From positions 1 to 34,316 of IMG/VR virus record IMGVR_UViG_3300033146_001685: 34,316 bases of DNA; one strand, given 5' to 3'. The DNA is from a virus. Shown here one piece after another: positions 29,131 through 34,316 of the stretch (positions are counted from its first letter, which is position 1; every line of letters begins with the position of its first letter). The notes beneath the pieces were generated by a model. That model saw nothing but the letters and a program-made list of their open reading frames with translations. It searched no databases and had not been told where the DNA came from. The position numbers and the translations under genes were made by a program.

Positions 29131-31917
29131 TTATTTAAATAATTGACTAGCTATTTTATCGAATTTTGTCGAATTTCGTTCATGTAATAGAGTGTTTAAC
29201 GATTTAAAAAACTCCATAACTGATGTATCATGTGATTTAACTGTTTTTAACAAATCTATTCTAGTTTTTGTTGACAATGGTTTTAATATTTCTAAAAACA
29301 ATACAATTAATAATCTTGAAGTTATATCTGTTAAACTAACATTACTTATAAATGTTTTAACCTTACGTAATAACCGTATTGTATCATACAGATATATAAA
29401 TGTATCTGCTGTTGGCATATCTTGTATTTCTTTACCATGGAATATTGCTGCGTAATCTACTTGGAATTCATCTGTATTACGAGTGTCTATTAATAATTGA
29501 AAATATGCATTTAGTTTAGTTATTCCTTCTGGTGTATCTAATTTTTCAATTTTGTATTTAACATTTTTAAGTATATCGTTAAAAGATAATACTTGATTAG
29601 AAGTAACGTTTCTAATATCTTTAAAAACTGAAGAATTACGTATAACTTCTTGTACAATATCCCACCATAATTTAAATGCATTATCATCTACATCTTGTTT
29701 TCTTGTAATAAATAAAGTGTTTTGTCTCCATCTACGTATTATTCTTGTTTTTACTTTATCAATGATAAAATTAAATTCTTTGTCAGTATAATTCTCACTG
29801 ACATCGTATGGTATACCATCTTTTTCTTTACTTTGTAAAGCCTTCTTAGCAGCTACAACAGTTCCGATAAATAATGATTCAATTTCACGTGGTGATATAT
29901 ATACCGTTACTCCATTGATGTCCCAAAAATGAGGTTGGCTGATATTTGAAATGTTATCTCCGTTATGATCATATGATGATTTAAACCGTGTTGCAATTTC
30001 TTCAATTAAATCTAAACATAATTTAGGTAAATTAAATCCAAACTCAATTGGTAATGTTTTAAAATGTCCTTTAGTAATTGTTCTTCCTAGAAAATCTAAA
30101 GTTTTGTTAAAATCAGTTCCAACTTGTATTACATCAATTACATCTTTAGTATGTGAAGTAAGAGGAGTAACACCGACATCTCGAGGATTCATTGCGCTTA
30201 TAATCATAATATCTTCTGGTAATGGGAACTGATCATTAACTTTACGCTCTAACAACAACTTTCGTATTGAGTTAAATACTGATTCATCTTGCGGTCTAGT
30301 AATTTCATCTACAAATAATATATGATTATACGCAGCTTTACTTTTCTTAATTGATCTTTCTGGATGGAGTTTAACATATTTATTATAATTATCCATAATT
30401 AAATTATATAACGGTGGAGCAGTAAATTTAGTTTCTATAGTATCATCGTCTTTAGTTTCTGGAGTTGGTACTCCAATAACATCATCTTTATTAAGTTGTG
30501 ATATTTCAAATGATATTAAATTCATTCCTCTTTCTGTAGCTAATCTATCAACTGTCCAAGTTTTTGCTGCACCTGGCAAACCTGCTAAACTAACTGTGTA
30601 TTGTCGATTATTTCTTGCTTTAAGTTGAGTATCAATAGAATTGTCTAACATTATTTCCCATTCATTATCTTGAAGCGGTGTTAGTTTGGTTATATCAACC
30701 CCATCGTTTTTAGCTATATCTTTTAATATTTTCATAAAAGGCTTGACTCGTGAAGATACGTCTAATGTAATATAGTTTTGTAAATTAGTTTCAATATACT
30801 TCATTAATGCTCTAGCTTGTTGATCGGTTTTTATTGGACGGTTATTTTCAATATATACCATCATTTGTTCAACTCTTCTTGGTGACATACGAACAACTGC
30901 TCCTTCACCTTCTACTGTATCATCGTTAAACCCAAAATCTTCATCTTTTAAATGTTTATAAAAACTATTAAATACTAATGCAGACATTTCGTTATCATCT
31001 TTATTTTTAGTTACTAATTTACCATTAACCTCTTTACCATTTTTAGTATATTTGTCTAATATATATTGACTAAATTCATCTTTAGATGGAGCAAAAAATT
31101 CCATATCTAGCATTTGATAATTTAAAGGAATATCATCAATAGAACCGTTATCACTTTCATTACTAGCTATATTAGAAGCGTATACAAAATATACTGATGA
31201 ATCAATTTTATCAACTCCCATACGTTTATTTAACAACTGTCTAAGTAAGTTTTTCATTTTTGGTGAAGAAGTTCTATAAAATTCATCAATAAATAATATA
31301 ACAGTGTATTTAGATTTATCAACATCTTTATTATTAACTAGTTCATTTATTATATCTTCGTATTTATCTCGTAACCGTTTACCAGTTGGAGTTAATGCAT
31401 CTTGAATTTCTTTATCACTTAATGGTTTAGCTTCTTTTAACATTCTAGCTAAATACGATGTTGATAGTTTAACATCGTATCCTTTAGCAATATTTTTGTC
31501 ATAAGTAGTATATTTATGTTTTTCTTTTTTACCAATTTGTACAAGAAATGGAAGGTTAACTAAATGTTCTTCTACTAAATGAGGAGCTTCAATCATTATT
31601 AATGGCAAACCTACGATATTAGCAAATTGTTTTATAAAACTAGTTTTGCCAGTTCCAACATCTCCAGATAATATTATTCTTCCTTTATCTCCAAGTAATG
31701 CAGATTCCATATTATCTAATAAATCTACCAATCTACGTTCGCCTTCACCTTCTACTTTACTAGGCAAAGTATATTCTTCAACATTTATTTTATCTATATC
31801 TGATATTTTAGTATCTTTTCCTTCCTTACCTTTGATTTTATCAGCTTTGTTTTTTAATTGTTTTTCTACAGAAGATTGTTTACCTTCCATTATATCAGTG
31901 ATTAAATTTTTTATCAT
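29131..31917 (-). CDS. Double MoxR-type AAA+ ATPase, 928 aa
   Basis: Two AAA+ modules in one chain. Module 1: Walker A GDVGTGKT (85-92), Walker B ILFIDEFYR (207-215), SPRRVE (345-350) in the sensor 2 region. Module 2: Walker A GLPGAAKT (446-453), Walker B ILFVDEITRP (533-542), sensor 1 MIISAMNPRD (571-580), ISPREIE later. The last 230 residues are helical. MoxR proteins normally have one module of about 300-500 aa, so the fused pair is unusual. It probably remodels a target selected by the VWA/metallopeptidase protein encoded directly downstream. The target is unknown. AAGGA precedes the ATG two bases after the upstream gene. Confidence 0.85.
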   Translation of the reverse strand: MIKNLITDIMEGKQSSVEKQLKNKADKIKGKEGKDTKISDIDKINVEEYTLPSKVEGEGERRLVDLLDNMESALLGDKGRIILSGDVGTGKTSFIKQFANIVGLPLIMIEAPHLVEEHLVNLPFLVQIGKKEKHKYTTYDKNIAKGYDVKLSTSYLARMLKEAKPLSDKEIQDALTPTGKRLRDKYEDIINELVNNKDVDKSKYTVILFIDEFYRTSSPKMKNLLRQLLNKRMGVDKIDSSVYFVYASNIASNESDNGSIDDIPLNYQMLDMEFFAPSKDEFSQYILDKYTKNGKEVNGKLVTKNKDDNEMSALVFNSFYKHLKDEDFGFNDDTVEGEGAVVRMSPRRVEQMMVYIENNRPIKTDQQARALMKYIETNLQNYITLDVSSRVKPFMKILKDIAKNDGVDITKLTPLQDNEWEIMLDNSIDTQLKARNNRQYTVSLAGLPGAAKTWTVDRLATERGMNLISFEISQLNKDDVIGVPTPETKDDDTIETKFTAPPLYNLIMDNYNKYVKLHPERSIKKSKAAYNHILFVDEITRPQDESVFNSIRKLLLERKVNDQFPLPEDIMIISAMNPRDVGVTPLTSHTKDVIDVIQVGTDFNKTLDFLGRTITKGHFKTLPIEFGFNLPKLCLDLIEEIATRFKSSYDHNGDNISNISQPHFWDINGVTVYISPREIESLFIGTVVAAKKALQSKEKDGIPYDVSENYTDKEFNFIIDKVKTRIIRRWRQNTLFITRKQDVDDNAFKLWWDIVQEVIRNSSVFKDIRNVTSNQVLSFNDILKNVKYKIEKLDTPEGITKLNAYFQLLIDTRNTDEFQVDYAAIFHGKEIQDMPTADTFIYLYDTIRLLRKVKTFISNVSLTDITSRLLIVLFLEILKPLSTKTRIDLLKTVKSHDTSVMEFFKSLNTLLHERNSTKFDKIASQLFK

Positions 31918-31919
31918 TA

Positions 31920-32336
31920 TTAATCTTCCTTGTCCATACGACGGTTAAATTCTTGTGGGTTAAGGAGTAATAACTCCATTTTTGCAGCGTAAAAGTCAAA
32001 ATAATCCAAATCAAACGGGGTTAAACCTGGAAAAATATACGGTCTATTATGTTTATCTTTCATTCTTAATAAAATAGCTCTACGTTTACGAATTTTAACT
32101 TCTTCATCGTCATCTGATAAAATTTTTATTTCATCATCTATTTTGTTATAAATTTCATCCGTTAATTTTTCAAATCCTTCTTTAGGAATAACTAAAGTAG
32201 ATGTTGTGTTAAACTCTACATTAGGTTCTACATTAGGTTCTACATTAGGTTCTACATTAGATTCTATATTAGATTCTTTTGTTTTTTCTTCTTTTAGCAT
32301 AATACTTGATATAAATTTATTTAAATTATTATTCAT
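31920..32336 (-). CDS. Hypothetical protein with NVEP repeats, 138 aa
   Basis: Not recognised. The N-terminal 20 residues form a probable amphipathic helix (NLNKFISSIMLKEE). Then come five short repeats of the form N(V/I)E(P/S), an acidic segment (KILSDDDEEVKIRKRR), and a conserved-looking C-terminus with IFPGLTPFDLDYFDFYAAKMELLLLNP. It ends two bases before the double AAA+ gene, so it belongs to that operon and may be an adaptor or substrate. AGG lies before the ATG, and a TATAAATA box is 21 bases upstream. Confidence 0.6.
   Translation of the reverse strand: MNNNLNKFISSIMLKEEKTKESNIESNVEPNVEPNVEPNVEFNTTSTLVIPKEGFEKLTDEIYNKIDDEIKILSDDDEEVKIRKRRAILLRMKDKHNRPYIFPGLTPFDLDYFDFYAAKMELLLLNPQEFNRRMDKED
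32215..32274. repeat. Five 12-bp tandem repeats (TCTACATTAGGT)
   Basis: Three exact copies, then TCTACATTAGAT and TCTATATTAGAT, all in frame, encoding the NVEP-type repeats of the 138-aa protein. The copies decay toward the start of the gene. Confidence 0.95.
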
Positions 32337-32356
32337 TGATGTACCTATATTTTATA

Positions 32357-32364
32357 TATTTATA
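32357..32364 (-). promoter_or_regulatory. Candidate T4-type late promoter box TATAAATA
   Basis: An exact minus-strand octamer overlapping the TAA stop of the zinc-ribbon gene and ending 21 bases before the start of the NVEP-repeat gene, in one of the few gaps of this block. It could drive late expression of the NVEP-AAA+-VWA operon. Confidence 0.4.
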
Positions 32365-32557
32365 ATTTGTTTATACCAAATTCATATTTAGTTAATTGAA
32401 TTATATATTTTGTACCACATTTCCAACATTCATATTGAGTATCTTTATTATCAACATCAAACCAACGGTGTTGGCAATATTCATTTTCACATGCGTAAAA
32501 TTTACAAATTTTAGAAGAAGTTGAAACAGAAGTACGGTTTTTCTTTTTCTTTTTCAA
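32360..32557 (-). CDS. Small zinc-ribbon protein, TTG start
   Basis: 65 aa. A lysine-rich start, then Cys18, CENEYC (23-28) and CWKC (44-47), with QHRWF and QYECWKCGTKY in between: a rubredoxin- or ribbon-like zinc site. The only reasonable initiator is TTG at 32557, one base after the NeuB stop; no ATG or GTG is available in frame before the first cysteine. The function is unknown; small ribbons like this often bind RNA polymerase, DNA or another protein. Confidence 0.6.
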   Translation of the reverse strand: MKKKKKNRTSVSTSSKICKFYACENEYCQHRWFDVDNKDTQYECWKCGTKYIIQLTKYEFGINKL

Positions 32558-32558
32558 A

Positions 32559-33419
32559 CTACTTTCTTAATTTTTCTCTTATTGGAAGTTCTAGTTTAGT
32601 TGGAACACCTACTAAACTATCTCCTAGCATAATATTAATTTCTTTAATACCTTTCATTAATTTAAACAACCCATGAGGTTCTATTGAAGAACTTTGATCA
32701 GTTCCATATAATGTATGGCTTTCAGTTATATGCACTTCTAAATATTCAGCTCCTAATAAAGGTGCAATCATAGGTGCACTTAATCCAAAACAATGATTAG
32801 AATATCCTATTTTATAATTAGGATATTTATGTTTTAATGCAACCATCCTATTTAAATTTACATCTTCTATTGGAGTTGGGTATGAACTATTAGTATGCAT
32901 AATTATGATACGGTTGTTATATTTAGAAATTTCATTTATAGCGTTATCTATTTCAGTTAATTTAGACATTCCAGTACTTATTATAACCTTTTTAAAATTA
33001 TTAGCACAAAACTTAATTAGTTCTAAATCACAAATAGATGCGCTTGCTATTTTTACCCATGGTAAATTAAAGTTATCAGCTAAGAACATAGCAGAATCAA
33101 CATCCCATGGGCTTGCACTCCATTCTATATTTTTTTCTTTACAATATTTATCGATTTCAATATACTCTAGTATACCAAATTCAACATCTTTTTTATATTG
33201 TAAATAGGTAGTAGTTTCATTTCTCCAAGGTACATCACGTGGTTGAACTTTTTGTAGTTCAGGTACACATTTTTCTGGGTTCCTTTTTTGAAATTTAACT
33301 GCATCACAACCTGATGATTTTGCGATATCAATTAATCTTTTAGCATTAGTTAGAAATTCGGTTTGAGATACCCCATACGCAAAATTCAACCCAATTTCAG
33401 CAATTACATAAGTATTCAT
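32559..33419 (-). CDS. neuB: NeuB-family nonulosonic (sialic) acid synthase, barrel domain only
   Basis: 286 aa. It would condense phosphoenolpyruvate with a six-carbon amino sugar to make a sialic-acid-like nine-carbon sugar. VIAEIGLNFAYG (5-16), DAVKFQKR (39-46), WSASPWDVDSAMFL, VKIASASICDLELI, ISTGMS, HTNSSYPTPIEDVNL, IGYSNHC and EVHITESHTLYGTDQSSSIEP are the NeuB barrel signatures, including the metal-binding His residues. Bacterial NeuB is about 340-350 aa and ends in a SAF (antifreeze-like) domain that helps close the active site; here the chain stops after the barrel. The next gene upstream but one looks like a sialyltransferase. GAGG precedes the ATG, which overlaps the previous stop (TAATG). 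Confidence 0.88.
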   Translation of the reverse strand: MNTYVIAEIGLNFAYGVSQTEFLTNAKRLIDIAKSSGCDAVKFQKRNPEKCVPELQKVQPRDVPWRNETTTYLQYKKDVEFGILEYIEIDKYCKEKNIEWSASPWDVDSAMFLADNFNLPWVKIASASICDLELIKFCANNFKKVIISTGMSKLTEIDNAINEISKYNNRIIIMHTNSSYPTPIEDVNLNRMVALKHKYPNYKIGYSNHCFGLSAPMIAPLLGAEYLEVHITESHTLYGTDQSSSIEPHGLFKLMKGIKEINIMLGDSLVGVPTKLELPIREKLRK

Positions 33420-34099
33420 TAGTTATCCTCGTTTAAATATTCGATCATATATTCTATTAATTGGTTTAATACTATAGTAGGAACTTTAGCAATTTCCATA
33501 TATGCGTGTAAAGTAGCTGACTCCTCAAGACCATGTTTAGTTTTAATTTTCTTTAATATATCTGAATTAGTATATTTAAGTCGTTGAAGTTCTCTAACCG
33601 CAGTATTTGCAAAAGCCATAATTTCATACGGATCAGAAAGATAATTGACAAATCCTTCAAGCGTAGTATAATTAGATTTATTCATCCTTTTTGATACGAA
33701 TTTATCATATTTTTCTGCAGACATAGATTCTCGTGTTTGCCGAAATTGTTCTCTATGTATTAATTCATGTTCAATATATGTTAATAATAATATGTTAAAA
33801 GACACCCATCCATCTTCATCTGTTAATAATGAATCAATGTTTTGGGCAAGTAATATACTGATCGACCCAAATTCTCCAGTAAATGCATCTAATAATTTGT
33901 CATTATTAAAAAAATAAGGTTTAACAGATATATTAAATTTACTTAATATATTATTTAAAGTTTTCGCTATCGTTATAGAAGATTTGCCTATCATACTAGA
34001 TTTATGTTGATTAATAACTTTTCTGATATCATCTATAAGATGTTTATCAACATGTATAGTACTTTCATCAAGTAGTGTTAATAATTGGTTGAATTTCAT
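33419..34099 (-). CDS. HEXXH metallopeptidase-like protein
   Basis: 226 aa. LLTYIEHELIHREQF places a zinc-binding HELIH at 111-115, and YLSDPYEIMAFANTAVREL (from 153) supplies a likely third ligand, Glu159, in the D.YEIMAFA pattern of small phage-encoded peptidase-like proteins. The N-terminus MKFNQLLTLLDE followed by Ser resembles T4 capsid-targeting peptides cut by the prohead protease after (L/I)xE. If so, it is a virion-packaged protein. The target is unknown. AAGGA precedes the ATG, and the sialyltransferase-like gene ends directly before it. Confidence 0.6.
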   Translation of the reverse strand: MKFNQLLTLLDESTIHVDKHLIDDIRKVINQHKSSMIGKSSITIAKTLNNILSKFNISVKPYFFNNDKLLDAFTGEFGSISILLAQNIDSLLTDEDGWVSFNILLLTYIEHELIHREQFRQTRESMSAEKYDKFVSKRMNKSNYTTLEGFVNYLSDPYEIMAFANTAVRELQRLKYTNSDILKKIKTKHGLEESATLHAYMEIAKVPTIVLNQLIEYMIEYLNEDN

Positions 34100-34316
34100 T
34101 TATATTATCCTTATATTTTTATTATTGTTTATAAAATTTTTTTCTAAATCCATTCTATGGTCAGCTCCTACTTTTTCTGTCTTATGCTCTCCATAATAAT
34201 GATTAGTATTTCCACCTACTTTACAATCGCTGAATAAATCAAATCCAGTTATTGTAACTTCTTTAAACTTCTTAAGAGCATAACCAATAGTATATATGCC
34301 ACTTGTGCAATAAGTA
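34100..34316 (-). CDS. Sialyltransferase-like glycosyltransferase, C-terminal part (cut by window edge)
   Basis: The last 71 codons of a gene that enters from the right edge, ending with TAA at 34100-34102. The fragment has CTSGIYTIGYALKKFKEV, then TITGFDLFSD, NHYYGEH and a terminal helix DHRMDLEKNFI. The SG...YAL..FKEV..TGFD and HYYG order resembles C-terminal parts of bacterial and phage GT29/GT42-type sialyltransferases, which move sialic acid from CMP-sialate. Family choice is uncertain on this fragment; the nearby NeuB supports it. Confidence 0.5.
   Translation of the reverse strand, partial: TYCTSGIYTIGYALKKFKEVTITGFDLFSDCKVGGNTNHYYGEHKTEKVGADHRMDLEKNFINNNKNIRII

Noticed and set aside
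32206-32391. Plus-strand ORF over the 12-bp repeats
   Set aside because: It is a shadow of the repeat that encodes NVEP on the minus strand.

Overview
The window is about 34 kb of very AT-rich DNA in which every credible gene lies on the minus strand, so it reads from high to low coordinates. It carries the core replication and recombination set of a T4-like tailed phage. This includes family B DNA polymerase (43), a probable sliding clamp (45), ssDNA-binding protein (32), helicase loader (59), replicative helicase (41), UvsX recombinase, both type II topoisomerase subunits (39 unsplit, and 52), RNase H, a GroES-like co-chaperonin (31), dUTPase and the start of a ribonucleotide reductase large subunit. 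The host cannot be named from sequence alone. Strong AGGAG-type ribosome binding sites, a one-piece tmRNA and genes for LPS- or capsule-type sugars point to a phage of a Gram-negative, AT-rich bacterium, possibly marine or epsilonproteobacterial; that is inference.

Layout in direction of transcription. (a) 34316-32360: the tail of a sialyltransferase-like gene, a HEXXH metallopeptidase-like protein, a NeuB-type synthase lacking the SAF domain, and a small zinc-ribbon protein. (b) 32336-26613: a small protein with NVEP repeats, a 928-aa double MoxR-type AAA+ ATPase and an 835-aa metallopeptidase/VWA protein, probably one chaperone-like machine. (c) 26492-18132: 59, 32, 45, 43, then UDP-galactopyranose mutase, a nucleotide-kinase-like protein, a glycosyltransferase-like protein and dUTPase, ending at an 18-bp hairpin terminator. 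(d) 17985-10918: radical SAM protein, UvsX, a DUF2493/SLOG protein, an SNSSSSSF-motif protein, a deoxyribosyltransferase-like protein, a holin, helicase 41 and several small unknowns. (e) 10864-6767: topoisomerase 39 and 52, and RNase H. (f) 6632-4588: a PD-(D/E)XK nuclease and unknowns including a possible Hint-fold protein, ending at a nested hairpin. (g) 4507-1: a glycosyltransferase, small genes, a tandem-domain GroES, a complete tmRNA (ssrA), two small unknown genes and nrdA.

How the parts may work together: blocks c to e make the replisome and recombination machinery. Sugar genes (mutase, glycosyltransferases, NeuB, sialyltransferase-like) are mixed into DNA-metabolism operons. They could serve DNA-base glycosylation or decoration of host or virion surfaces; the sequence cannot separate these. 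The tmRNA next to a co-chaperonin looks like a small proteostasis module. Two copies of a GTGTAAA-N12-TGCATAT promoter-like motif and several TATAAATA boxes suggest phage-style early and late transcription.
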